The notes under the pieces are model-generated. The model worked only from the letters and a program-made list of their open reading frames with translations, was not told the DNA's origin and searched no databases. The position numbers were made by a program, and so were the translations under genes. A stretch of DNA of 64,000 nucleotides from Acanthacorydalis orientalis (taxonomy: Eukaryota; Arthropoda; Insecta; Megaloptera; Corydalidae), in contig CM068320.1 of the NCBI GenBank assembly GCA_034766995.1, forward strand, positions 7,836,001 to 7,900,000, given 5' to 3'. Below are positions 25,908 to 36,529 of this stretch, piece by piece (the stretch's first letter is position 1; every line of letters starts with the position of its first letter).

Positions 25908-26582
25908 CATACAAAGACAAAAGTATTGTTCAATGCGTTTGTATGTCCGGAGAAAATTGAAATAAAAGGAACGGAAATAGAAGAAGTCACGAAATATGTT
26001 TATCTAGGCCAGCTTATCAACAGAGATGGATCATTCACGGAAGAAGTAAATAGGAGAATAAAAATGGGATGGAGCTCTTTCGGACGAAACGCCTCAATAT
26101 TTAAATCAACAATCCCACTCTGTTTAAAGAAAAAAGTATTCGATCAGTGTATACTACCGGTCCTTACCTACGGCAGCGAAACATGGGTGCTTAACGCCAA
26201 AATAGTTCAAAGACTCCAAACAACACAACGAAGTATGGAAAGATGCATGTTGGGAATAACAAGAAGAGATAGAAAGAGAATAGAATGGATACGAAAACAA
26301 ACAGGAGTCACAGATATAATAAGAAGAGTAAAGAGTCTGAAATGGAAATGGGCGGGACATGTCGCAAGAAGAGAAGACAACCGATGGACAAGAGAAATTA
26401 TTGACTGGGAACCAAGGAATATGAAAAGACCGAGAAAGAGACCAATGAACAGATGGGATAAGGATATTAAAAACTTTATTGGAAAACTGTGGAAAAGAGA
26501 GGCACTGAATCGAACAAAATGGAAAGTCATGGAAGAGGCCTTTATCCAGCAGTGGATTGACAGGAGCTGAAGATGATGATGA

Positions 26583-26587
<5 letters not shown>
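25906..26587 (+). mobile_element. 5'-truncated RTE-clade LINE with GAT tail
   Basis: The homology starts abruptly at the edge of the TA array and ends with a short run of GATGATGAT (about 26572-26585) that merges into another TA array. Trinucleotide 3' tails instead of poly(A) are characteristic of RTE elements (known family feature). The 5' truncation is typical of target-primed insertion. The open reading frame is still intact, so the insertion is probably young. Confidence 0.88.
25907..26570 (+). CDS. RTE-type reverse transcriptase C-terminal region (partial, open)
   Basis: An uninterrupted frame encodes the part of the LINE protein after the reverse transcriptase palm. It starts at the truncation point with [11 protein letters not shown], then EYxYLGQLI-like [75 protein letters not shown] and the C-terminal [20 protein letters not shown] region, ending QQWIDRS. 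The internal ATG at 25926 is not the native start; the natural protein extends far upstream (endonuclease and catalytic reverse transcriptase, all missing). Alone it has no catalytic motif and should be inactive. It is flanked by (TA)n on both sides, with mariners beyond each array. Confidence 0.85.
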
Positions 26588-26639
<52 letters not shown>

Positions 26640-26669
26640 CTACATATATACATATATATATATATAATC

Positions 26670-26713
<44 letters not shown>
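26588..26713. repeat. (TA)n with two TCTACA interruptions
   Basis: Three TA runs separated by near-identical ATAATCTACATATA interruptions (about 26636-26650 and 26664-26678), so an internal duplication of the array is likely. Confidence 0.95.
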
Positions 26714-26717
<4 letters not shown>

Positions 26718-27971
26718 GAGCTGGAATTAATTCGTAGCGTTTTCTTCATGCAAAAAGATCGTTTATTTTAAATCAAATTGAATAAACATATCATTCAAAT
26801 TATTGTGCATCGTTAGCCACTACTTTTTCCTATCTTTCGGCCAGAAGACGAATACCACGTCGAAAGAACGCCTCGTCTTTAGATGCAATCCACGAACCGA
26901 CCCATTTTTGCAATCTTCATAAGAAATGAGCTTCTGCCCAGACAGGCCATGACTCATCGATCGAAACAAGTGGTAATCAAAAGGAGCAATATCTGGAGAA
27001 TATGGCGGGTGAGGCAGGACTTCCCATTTGAGCGTTTCCATGTATGTTTTGACCGGTTTTGCGACGTGCGGACAAGCATTGGCGTGCTGCAAAATCACTT
27101 TGTCGTATCTTTCAAAGTATTCCGGCTGTTTTTCCTTCAATGCACGGCTCAAGCGCATCAATTGTAGTCGGTAGCGATCGCTAGTGATGGTTTCATTCAG
27201 TTTGAGCAGCTCTTAGTAGATCACACCCTTATGATCCCACCAAATACAGAGCATGAGTTTGGATCCATGGATATTTAGCTTCGCCGCAGGTGTTGATGTT
27301 TGGCTGGGCTTAATCCAAAACTTTCTGCGCTGGGATTGTCGTAATTGATCCACTTTTCATCTCCTGTGACAATTCGATGCAAAAATCTCTTCCTTTTCTC
27401 CCGTTGAAGCAGCAGTTTACAGGTAAAAAATCGCCTTTCAACGTCCCACGGTTTCAATTCGTATGGGACCCAATTTCCTTACTTTTGGATCATTCTCATG
27501 GCTTTAAAGCGTTTTCTTACCGTTGACAAGTCAACTCCCAACGATTAAGACAATTCTTGAAGTGTTTGACATTCTTCATTAAGCAATGCCTCCAATTCTT
27601 CATCGTCGAACTTTTTCGGCTGTCCAGGTCGTTCCTTGTCTTCCAAATCGAAATCACCACTTTTAAAACGTGAAAACCACTTCCGACACGTTTTCTCAAC
27701 TAGAGCATGGTCACCATAAACTTCCACTAAAATACGATGACTTTCGGCAGCACTTTTTTTCATGTTAACGTAATGAAGTAAAACTCCCCGCAAAAACAAT
27801 TTATCCGGCACGAAATTCGACATATTCGATAAAGCACAAAGTGTTGTTATTTACGCTTCAACTAAATGACATACATATTTTACGGGGAATATTTGGTTAA
27901 AGGGATCAATGGAAGAATTTACTACCTACGTCATCTCTTGTAAAACGTTACGAATTAATTCCAACACCTAA
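26714..27971 (-). mobile_element. Full-length Mos1-like (mauritiana-type) mariner, decayed
   Basis: The ends are inverted repeats of about 30 bp (left TTGGGAGCTGGAATTAATTC; right, inward, TTAGGTGTTGGAATTAATTC), flanked by TA on both sides; length 1258 bp. The minus-strand transposase starts MSNFVPDKLFLRGVLL near 27823, with an HTH region (KKSAAESHRILVEVYG and ERPGQPKKFDDEELEALL). The first Asp is in IVTGDEKW (codon 27359-27361). The second catalytic Asp has become Ala in LQHANACPH (27081-27083). The third is in APFDYHLF (26976-26978), 35 codons from the second. Several stops and frameshifts are present. The N-terminal MSxFVPxK and the overall layout match the mauritiana subfamily (inference). 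The left edge lies directly in the (TA)n array. Confidence 0.92.
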
Positions 27972-28224
27972 TATATGTACCTAATTTATAAATTATACAA
28001 ACTGAAATATCTTTATTATGTTTTTTTTAGTGAAAACTATTTTCAGACCATTAGTGTTCGTCAGTAAAAGTCGGTTCAAATATTGATGATAAGCTTAAAT
28101 TTCTTAGTTTAGTCAAGTTTTAACTATCTTATATGGATATTTTGAGGACGATAAAGTAATGTTAATCGAATTTGAAATGATTTTTATACAAGTGATACAA
28201 AACTACTAGCATGATGTTAAAAAA

Positions 28225-28800
28225 TAAGAAACAGGAGAATCATTTCTAGCCGTGAAAATAGAGTTCTGAAACGAATAGTCCTAAGTAGTCATTGTTCTAC
28301 ATTTTCTAAGTTAAAAAAGGGCTTTCAAGAAATAATTTATTTAACAAATATTACTATAAATATTTAATTAAGGTTATATAAACCAAGTATGGAAATTTGA
28401 AAAGCAAGGAAGAACCTAGTATTTGCTACAAATATATAAATAAACATTCAGCTGAAGTAAGTACAGGAACGAAATAATTTATCTGAGGAAGTTATATTTT
28501 TAGATAAATCTAAGTTTAATGTCTTTGCGCTCAATTAAAAGCAGAAAGATTTTAACAGGTCTATCAAAAATACCATATAAAATGTTAACCATGATTATAT
28601 GGTTTTCACCAACAATTATGGTTTGATAATGTGCCACTACTTCTGAAATTCCATATCTTTTTGAAAAAGCAATTGATATAGGAATACATAAAATAATCTG
28701 TGACAAAAACATTATTTAAACAACTGAAGATAACTGTCCGGCGATACCAAATTCACTGATTCAAAGCAGTTCTGTTCTTTGTTACAATGCACGCCCTATT
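28225..28800 (+). pseudogene. Tc1-family transposase fragment
   Basis: Plus-strand translation shows Tc1 rather than mariner features. An HTH-like stretch RIISSRENRVLKRIVLS is near 28232-28285. The linker KARKNLVFATNIxINIQLK is near 28400-28455 (family form RKKPxISxxNRKKRLEWAK). Then comes EEVIFLDKSKFNVFALN at about 28488-28538 (family form VIFSDESKFNLFG), so the usual SDE is LDK with the Asp codon kept. A degraded MVWxxCAT follows near 28618-28645 (family VMVWGC). Multiple stops are present and no terminal repeats were identified, so the limits are those of readable homology. Confidence 0.65.
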
Positions 28801-28943
28801 AAATATTATATATAAAAATATTTTAATATATTTTCTGCTTATTATCAAATTCATACTTTCAAATTAATTTTTATATTATGACTCATAAAGTAATGTTGTG
28901 CATAAATTCTCTTCTTTGATAATCAAATAATCTAAATAATATA

Positions 28944-28993
28944 GTGGGCGGTTTGAAGTGTAACTCGCTTCATGTACTCGAAGGGAGAGAGGG

Positions 28994-29031
<38 letters not shown>

Positions 29032-29991
29032 TATAGTTCTATTCCTTTTAGTAATGCATGTGAAAATGCTAGTCATTCCGGAGTTACATTCTTCGTTCGA
29101 CAGTTGTTTCAACATAAACGTTTCGTTCGAAAGTACAAAATGGATAAAATCTGAATTCGAGGTGTGATTCAGTTATTTTTTAGAAAGGAAAACAGTGGAG
29201 ATACTTCATGAGTGGATATTTTCTACACTGGGCTAATCTTGTTTTTTCTATGACACCGTTCGATTTTGAATGAATGAATTTAAACGTGACAGAACGAACA
29301 TCGAAGATACACCACGCTCAGGAAGTGCGAGTACAGCTGTCACGTCAGAAATCATCGATACAATCGATACTGTATCAACATGATAGTTTTTTTTTCGACC
29401 AGCGAGTAAAAGTGAGCGAAATAGCAGTGATGTTAGGTATCTCAACTGAAAGAAACACATATCATTTTTAAAAATGAATTTCGTATGAAAAAACTTCCCG
29501 GAATAGAGATGCGCATTAACTCGCTACAAAATAAAAACAAGTTCGAAGACAAACATCAACCGACTTCTTGGAACAATTTAAGAAGAATACAATGAATGTC
29601 ATGAGATGTTTTGTGGCCATGGAAGAAACTTGGATTCGTCATTGCACACTAGAATCGAAAACGAAATAAAAGCAATTGATACACCGTAGTCATCTAATTT
29701 GTTTCCCTCGGACTTCCATCTGTTCTCAAAACTAAAAATGTTCCTGGTTAGAAACCGATTTGGGTCAAATGAAGAGACAATAATGGCCTCAGACACTTAT
29801 TTTGACAACCTGAAGAAACACAATTTGAAGTACTTGAAGAAACACACTTCCGGTAAGGAACCACGAAATTGAAGAAATAATGGGGCAAGTGTGTTAAGCT
29901 TCGACGGGATTATATCAAAAAATTAAGTACTCTTTCAAATAGAACCTGTTGGCTCTAATATCGAACCAAATAACTCTTAAAACCGCCCTCG
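28944..29991 (+). mobile_element. Internally deleted irritans-like mariner
   Basis: Terminal inverted repeats contain GTGGGCGGTTTGAAGTGTAA on the left and, inward from the right, GAGGGCGGTTTTAAGAGTTA. A (TA)n array (about 28997-29030) lies between the left end and the transposase. The coding part starts at ATGGATAAA (29141). An HTH block KVSEIAVMLGISTER is near 29410-29455. Next comes METWIRH-like text (about 29619-29640) containing the first-catalytic-residue region, where the usual MDET is MEET. The second-Asp block is deleted. The third-Asp region reads SLGLPS (family form SPSDFHLF) near 29700, and the C-terminus ends WGKCVKLRRDYIKK. It has many stops. Confidence 0.75.
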
Positions 29992-30705
29992 TAATATAAA
30001 ATGTGTAGAAGAAAATGAAAGCTAAATTTTGAAAAATTATTAATATAAAAAATTAAATTGAAGATAATCGTCTAATTACGATTTTTGTGTTGAATTACAC
30101 CACGTTTTACTCCGTAAATTAGGGTAAAAAGCAACGCAATTAAATACTACTAAATCGATTAACTTAATATTTTTTTAAATTACAAAAAAATTATCTCAAT
30201 TACATTAAATTTTCCTTGATAAATTACAATTATTAATTATTATTTTACTTTTTCTTAAATTCACTTTTAAACAGAATTTTATAAGAAATGCGTGTTTTCA
30301 TTTTTCAAACAAATTAAGTTATTCTGATAACAGAGTACCATAAACTCAAATTACAATAAATTAGATCAAATTTAATTTAAAAGTATTGTATTATGCTAGT
30401 CACATTGAACTAATTCTTATTCAGTTTACAACTGAATGAGAATTCTCATTCAGTTTACAGCTATTGTAATGTCGATAATTTAAAAAAAATGTTATTCAAA
30501 TGTTTGATGGCGTTTTGCTGGCATCTCAAAAATGGTAAACTCTTCAATAAAGTACTTCGATATAAGAGTTTAAAAATTTCGCCTCAAAATTATTAAATTT
30601 ATACATATATTTATATATTTGATACATTTATTGTACTTATCAAAATCCAGAGACATTAACAGTAAACAAAATATGCGTTTTCTTATTTTAAATTTGTAAC
30701 ATGAG

Positions 30706-30707
<2 letters not shown>
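29992..30707. other. Intergenic DNA with a perfect palindrome
   Basis: AT-rich, no gene. The palindrome at 30430-30455 is the only structured feature seen. Confidence 0.45.
30430..30455. repeat. Perfect 26-bp palindrome
   Basis: The two 13-bp arms AACTGAATGAGAA and TTCTCATTCAGTT meet with no spacer. ATTCAGTTTACA occurs at 30419-30430 and again at 30448-30459, so the structure looks like a short inverted plus direct duplication. Confidence 0.9.

Positions 30708-30708
<1 letters not shown>

Positions 30709-30768
<60 letters not shown>
30709..30768. repeat. (TA)n microsatellite
   Basis: Pure TA run of about 60 bp. Confidence 0.97.
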
Positions 30769-30772
<4 letters not shown>

Positions 30773-30878
30773 GTTAGTATTGTAAAACGATCAAAGCGGT
30801 CTTCTCGAAAATTTGGAGATAAGGAAAGAAAATCATTTTCAAATTTGATAATGAGAAAATACATGTTATTATACGTAC

Positions 30879-30880
<2 letters not shown>

Positions 30881-30928
<48 letters not shown>
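30881..30928. repeat. (TA)n abutting a deleted mariner
   Basis: The array ends exactly at the left terminus of the mariner derivative. Confidence 0.95.
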
Positions 30929-30937
<9 letters not shown>

Positions 30938-31433
30938 AAATTTAATTTTATGCCTTTAAATTGAATTAATTATAATTCTGTTTTAAAGTTAAATATTTTC
31001 TCGTCGTTTTAAGTTTCAAATTTCTAATATAAACATTAAAAAACACTACGTATATTGATCAAGTAGTTAGCATAACCTCACAAAACATAATAAACACGAT
31101 GACATAAATCAGTATTTGGAGAATTGGACACTTTTCATATTCCAGTTGAAAAAAATGCTGTCGAAATCGAACGAATGATTTATTTATTTTTAGTGGAATG
31201 TATTGTGATGCACAAAACATGCAAAAAAATACTAAAACAGTGGAAGAAGCCCGAAAATGCATTACGACTTCATCGACTCAAAACCGTCATATTTTTTTCG
31301 GAAAGAGATGTGTCAGTAACCCAACAAATGGATCAAAGTTATAAAAAATAATGGGGTATATTTTGAATGTATTCTATTTTTTCGTAAACATTTATTTTCC
31401 ATAAAAAGGATTCAAATTAATTTGTAAACCTAA
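30929..31433 (+). mobile_element. Internally deleted mauritiana-like mariner, copy 3 (both ends present)
   Basis: Inward from the left the end is TAAGATGTAAAATTTAATTT and inward from the right TTAGGTTTACAAATTAATTT, clear inverted repeats; length about 505 bp. The coding frame preserves the N-terminal peptide EKNAVEIERMIYLF (about 31148-31189) and MHKTCKKILK (to about 31240). It then joins at once to WKKPENALRLHRLKTVIFF, which corresponds to the C-terminal VEEARKCIDDFI region of the longer relative at 51.9-52.3 kb. The HTH remainder and all three catalytic Asp residues are gone. This is the best-preserved member of a non-autonomous family; others are at 16.2, 23.8 and 50.3 kb. Confidence 0.8.
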
Positions 31434-32864
31434 TAAATATAATTTTTGATTTAAAGCGATTAAAATAAATATACCTACTACTGTAATAAAAATTGGAATA
31501 CTTTGTAAAAGGACAACAAATATCATCAAATAAATTTTTAAAAAGAAAAAACTGCGAAAATTTCAAAGAATAAAAATGTTAAAGATCAAAAATGTCACAT
31601 AAACTCTGATAATACATGTTTACTATCAAAGTAAGTAACAACACCTGCAAGTGAAACTTGACAAATACATTTCGGTAAACTCCTACAACCCATCAAATTA
31701 ACTTACACAACTAAACTACATTCACCCACAACTGTATTATCAATTCATAGTCATGTATTTAATCTAAAACCACTCAACCTAAAAATCAACTTACGGTTAC
31801 CGGGACAACACACAGTACTAACAATGAAAGAGAAAGTATGAACTATCAAAATACAGACGATATACTGTTACAGCAAAACAAGAATTCGTCGAAATTGAAA
31901 ATGTGAGTAAAATGTATGTAGAACAGGAAATATATACCATGACGTTTCTATATCACATACTCGTAGAATAAAGTACTGCTAAAGTTCTTATAAAAAATGA
32001 AAAATATTTTTTATATTACAATGTTTTATGTACTATTTATATTTTTCCTGGCAAAAAAAAAAAAACATATTTTAGTTAAGAAAGTTTTGTAATTCATATA
32101 AATTATTTTAATAGTAAATTAATTTTGCCTCTAAAATAAATATGCGTTTATATTACAAATTGATTACTACCATGTTAATTTACTTTTATAAAATAATTAA
32201 TTGTAAATATTTCTTGATTTTTTTCATTTCAAAATAAAAATCATAGCTAACTCATTAGAAAAAAGATATAAAACTCCAAATTAATAAAGAGATAGAGAAA
32301 ATGACTTATTTATCACACTGAAAGTGTTGAATTCAAAAGAAAGAAAGATAGAGTTTCTAATTAATTAGTGATGAAATTAATCTAGTTTTATTTCATCTAC
32401 GTACATTTTTATTCACTTTTTACGTAAGTGTTTAAAGTAACAATATAGATTTCTAATGTAGCTAAATTCACTTTCACAAATTATTTTTTCAGGTACACCT
32501 GTAACTTATTTCTCTAAACATTATTGAACTAAAATTGAAATGCGTTTAAACAATAATTCAAAAATGATCAACGATCAATGATTTTGATTATGATTTTGAA
32601 TGACAATGATTAAATATATTTGTAATTTTTGGGGAATTCAGCAGTTCGCTTGTGTAATATAAATTGATTAAAAGTTAAGAGTAGTATGTATATACATATT
32701 TATAATTATTTATAATATATATTTTTATTTATTAAAAAAAAACTTTAATTTTTTTCCTTTAATTTATTTGAAAACATTTGACAAACCTTGTGCAATTTAG
32801 TAAAAAAGCTCCAATTAAATGAGTGAATGTGGAATTATAACAATATAATATAGATTCCTTGTAC
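31434..32864. other. Intergenic DNA, no gene recognised
   Basis: AT-rich; no motif recognised. The 5' part of the piggyBac element downstream may extend back into this interval without being readable. Confidence 0.4.
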
Positions 32865-34775
32865 GAAAAACGATAATTTAAATAAGTAAGCAATTTTAAA
32901 GTTGGATGAGCCCTATTCTTAGTACGATTTTTACCATCTAATGATCTTTAAGAAGTTTCAGAATGGCATATCACATCAAAAACTTGTATACATAGAAACC
33001 TAGAGAAGTCAAGCATGATGATATATGGTTTGATATTATTTCTGAAAACAGGAGGAATATTATGCACTTTTTGTTATAATAACTCAAGTAAAAAAATCAA
33101 CAACACTGGATCAAGAAATCTATAATTGAAACAAAAGTTTTGATTGAAATAATGCTACAGTCAAATTATAATATTTTAAAATACCTGCACATGAATAACA
33201 AGGATATGGAAGCATCAGAGGATAAATTACCAAAAACTAGACCTATCATCAAATGTTTTATAAAATAATTTACTATATATTTCCCTCAAAAAGATGAAAG
33301 TTTGAAAAGTTTAATGAAATTTTTTTTGTCATATATCCAATTCAGCACAATGAAAAGAATACGATTTTGCATAAAATTTTTGTGAACTTTATGAGTTATT
33401 CAGTGAATATTGTTTAGATTTTGAAATTTACACAGAAAAACCCCTATGACAATCTCATTGAAAGTTAAAGTATTGTCATAAAATAATGTACACTTTTCAA
33501 GATAGAGAATATTCATTTTTATGGACAATTAGTAAAGATCACTGACTCTATTTCTAAATATAAAAGAAAAAGTTGTAAATTGCGCAGAAACTGAAAAAAT
33601 AACAAAAAATCTATGCTAAACATTACCAAAAAGATACACAAGAAATATCACAAAAAACATAGATATCTTGAGGATATTTTCAGTAACGGTATGATAGATT
33701 AAAAAAAGACAAAGTCACATAATGAACACTCTTTATAATAGTATTAATATAATTGAGCCCAGAAAAATCGACAAAAACTGGATGCGCTATAAAAAAATCC
33801 AAAGTAGTTATTATTAAGTTGGTGGGAAAATAATTGCGGTTTGTGAACTTCAAAATCTATACATTTTTCTCTTTTTTGTTTTTCCTAGCTTTTTTAAGTG
33901 CTCCAGAACTGTTGATTTACCAACTCCTAACATTTGTGCAAGCTTTTGAATTGTTGTACTTGGTTCAAATAACACCTTTAGTTGGTCATTATGAATTGAA
34001 GGACACCCGTAACATTTTTTGAAATTTTTGAAACCACTATTGCTTCGTACGTTTTTTAACAGTACCCGCACCAAAATCATTGTTTAGTTTACGAGCAATT
34101 CCTGTTGCTTTACCACACGTTTTGAACTTGAATTTAATTGTTCTTATTGACTCCTTTTCAATATTTAATTCAAAAGCCCATTTTGAAGCAAAATTAATAA
34201 TAAATCCAAAGTCAATGTTATCAAAATACAGAACAAAAAATACACTTTAAAATGATATTAATATGAACATGATGAAATGATACTTTTATTGATAAAAATT
34301 AAGATTAATATTCAGAAAAGAAAAACTGCAATTATTTTTCTAGCAGCCTAATAATTATAACTCGATCATTGGTGGATTAGATTGTCAAGATCAATGTTTG
34401 ATTTCATTTCCAATCATAAGCAAACAGATGAAAAGTTATTTTTTATATCACAAACATGGTCAAATATAATTCTTTGTAATGATATATAAAAAGAAGAATA
34501 TTACAAAAAAGACCTACAGTGATTGCCGGATGGACCTAGTGGAGCGAATCTTTGAAGAAATGTTTGCCGAAATTTCTCGTGTTGGTCGTCCACTACGACT
34601 GAAGGACCCTTACAGTTTTCAAACTGCTGAATGAAGATATTTTGAATTCCAAATACCTCCCAATAAGATTAAGTAAAATCTTTCAAGGATTCTTCTTAGG
34701 TGTATATTAAATATGGCTGAAATTGTATATAGGAAACTGTTTTATCGAATACCATACTAATCCACATACACAAAT
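32865..34775 (+). pseudogene. piggyBac-type transposase pseudogene, split by a mariner derivative
   Basis: Ordered piggyBac text is readable on the plus strand. NYNILKYLHMNNKDM is near 33160-33205 (family ILRYLHFND), then LPKTRPIIKCF. PQKDESLKSLMKFF carries the first catalytic Asp (codon 33293-33295; family IDESLxxFKGR). TMKRIRFCIKF follows (family PSKRIRFGIK), then FMDN with the second Asp (33534-33536). KSKVVI directly precedes an inserted element (33814-34351). After it, NYNSIIGGLDCQDQ has the third Asp (34380-34382; family DYNxxMGGVDxxDQ), then SFPIISKQMKSYFLYHK. Further on come VGRPLRLKDP (34586-34615) and a decayed Cys-rich tail to about 34775. All three D residues of the DDD triad survive, but stops and frameshifts abolish coding. 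The N-terminal boundary and terminal repeats were not found. Confidence 0.82.
33814..34351 (-). mobile_element. DNA-binding-domain-only mariner derivative, copy 1
   Basis: Terminal repeats TTAAGTTGGTGGGAAAATAA (left) and TTAGGCTGCTAGAAAAATAA (inward from the right) are of the cecropia-mariner type, with TA on both flanks (33812-33813 and 34352-34353); 538 bp. The minus strand encodes only the N-terminal half of a transposase: RSNSGFKNFKKC, then SIHNDQLKVLFEPSTTIQKLAQMLGVGKSTVLEHLKKLGK (second HTH), ending KTKKRKMYRF close to the end of the element. The whole catalytic domain is absent. It is inserted inside the piggyBac gene, so it is younger than that element. A sister copy is at 38.2 kb and part of one at 37.8 kb. 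Confidence 0.85.
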
Positions 34776-35192
34776 TGATTAATTTTCATTAATATGCTTT
34801 TTATTTCATGAAAATATGTTTACATTTGTCATTTTTATGAGAAAAAAATAATATTATATGTATATATATATATATATATATAATTCAAATTTTCATAATA
34901 AATAAATATAAAATCTCTTTACAATTTTTTGTTTAATTCGATGGCAAGCAATTCAATTGAAATTAATATAAATAGAGCAAAAACAATTTTAGCGATAAGA
35001 AAAATAATTCTATCAATAAAAAATTAAATTCGTAACTAAAATTCAAATCAAATTTTTAACATGAATAACAAACAAATACAGAGAACGGCCACATGAAAAA
35101 CAATATTCATTGTTTTAGGATTAATTGGATAATTAGACAAATTGTGAAATGAATGTTTTTAACTTCACTTAATTTATTCATATAAATACTTA

Positions 35193-35247
<55 letters not shown>

Positions 35248-36089
35248 ATAAATATTATAAAATCATTCAACTTACCTATGCATTTCTTTTAAAGTTGCGA
35301 ACTCATAAATTTTAATACATTTACCGCACAGTTATGCATACTTAATGCGGAAGGGATGTAAAATAAATATACATGAAAGAACGTTCTGATGTGAAAGATG
35401 TGTCTGTATATTTGAGTACTTTGAATTTATTTCGTATTTTGGTTTTGAATGAATTTCACGTATCGCATTTTAAACTTTGTCGAATATTAATGCCTCATTT
35501 GGAACTTATAAAAATTATTATCATTATATCAAATTACTCTAATCTGATTCCAAAATAAATAACATTTATTCGGTAAGTAAAAAAAAAAAAAACACGAAAG
35601 GAAAACTGTGTAAGAAAATGCGTTCAAGGAACGTGTCGTTTATTTTTCGATGTTTGTTTTTTCAATTTTATTTCCAATCTTTCTTCATATGAATATTTTT
35701 GACATTCTAATTTATTCTTTTTTATTCAAACGTACGCAGGTACATACACTTATTGCAAATTTGTTTACATAAGAAGATATTTTGATGTTTGTCTGTTGAT
35801 TTTTTATTTAAATTAGTTTATGTGATTGTTAATGTTCATAATTTTAAAATATTCATATATATTCTTAAAATTTTATTTGTTAATATTTTTCTAATATGAT
35901 AACAATAATAAAAAAATTCAAATTCTTCAGCTATCGTAAAATATTATTAATTTGTTTTTATATTAAAATTTTAATAAAAAGACTTTTAATAATAATATCA
36001 AAATAACAATCAGATTTCTTTAGAAAAACATATTTAAAAAATTAACAATATACTTATATATGTTGACAGTTTTACGAACTTGTGTATAT
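34776..36089. other. Intergenic DNA, no gene recognised
   Basis: AT-rich with short TA arrays near 34858-34881 and 35199-35250. No motif recognised. Confidence 0.45.
35199..35250. repeat. (TA)n(TATG)n microsatellite
   Basis: TA run ending in three GTAT units. Confidence 0.93.
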
Positions 36090-36425
36090 ATAAAGTTGGT
36101 GCAAAAATAATTGCGATTTTTAGGTATCGAGTATAAAGACGTATATATCAATTAAAAATTATATTTATTAATTAAAATAAAAACCATTGTTCTGCACACA
36201 TTTCTCCCAACGCGAAACAAATTTGTTTATTCCTACAAGATAGAATTCTGGAGTCTATGAATTAACGAATTCATCGCAGGCGCTTTGAGCTGATGCTTGA
36301 TCTTTAAAAACCTTCTCTCGTAGAAAATTACTCAAATGATTAAAAAAATGATAATGTATCGGAAACAGGTCCGAAGAATAAGGTGGGTGAGGTAAGGTTT
36401 CATAACCCAATTCATTTAATAGCAT
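36090..36425 (-). mobile_element. Truncated cecropia-type mariner (3' half only)
   Basis: Starts with a TAAAGTTGGTGCAAAAATAATTG terminus and carries the C-terminal transposase on the minus strand (FKDQASAQSACDEFVNS-like text around 36260-36300, and YETLPHPPYSSDLFP-like text near 36370-36405). Homology stops near 36425 and no second terminus follows. The copy immediately downstream at 36530 has the same orientation and high similarity over this part, so this may be a partial duplication rather than an independent insertion. Confidence 0.85.
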
Positions 36426-36529
36426 TCAGATAGTATTATGAGAGTTTTTATATTCTATTTTTGAGAAATGACTATTAGACTTATGAAATATCTGTTATTT
36501 GTGTATCATTTTTCTTATATTAAATTGGT

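Noticed and set aside
26207..26653. Minus-strand 148-codon frame
   Set aside because: Antisense to the open RTE frame and extended by the TA array.
31124..31351. 75-codon frame as a small gene
   Set aside because: It is the fused N- and C-terminal remnant of a deleted mariner transposase.
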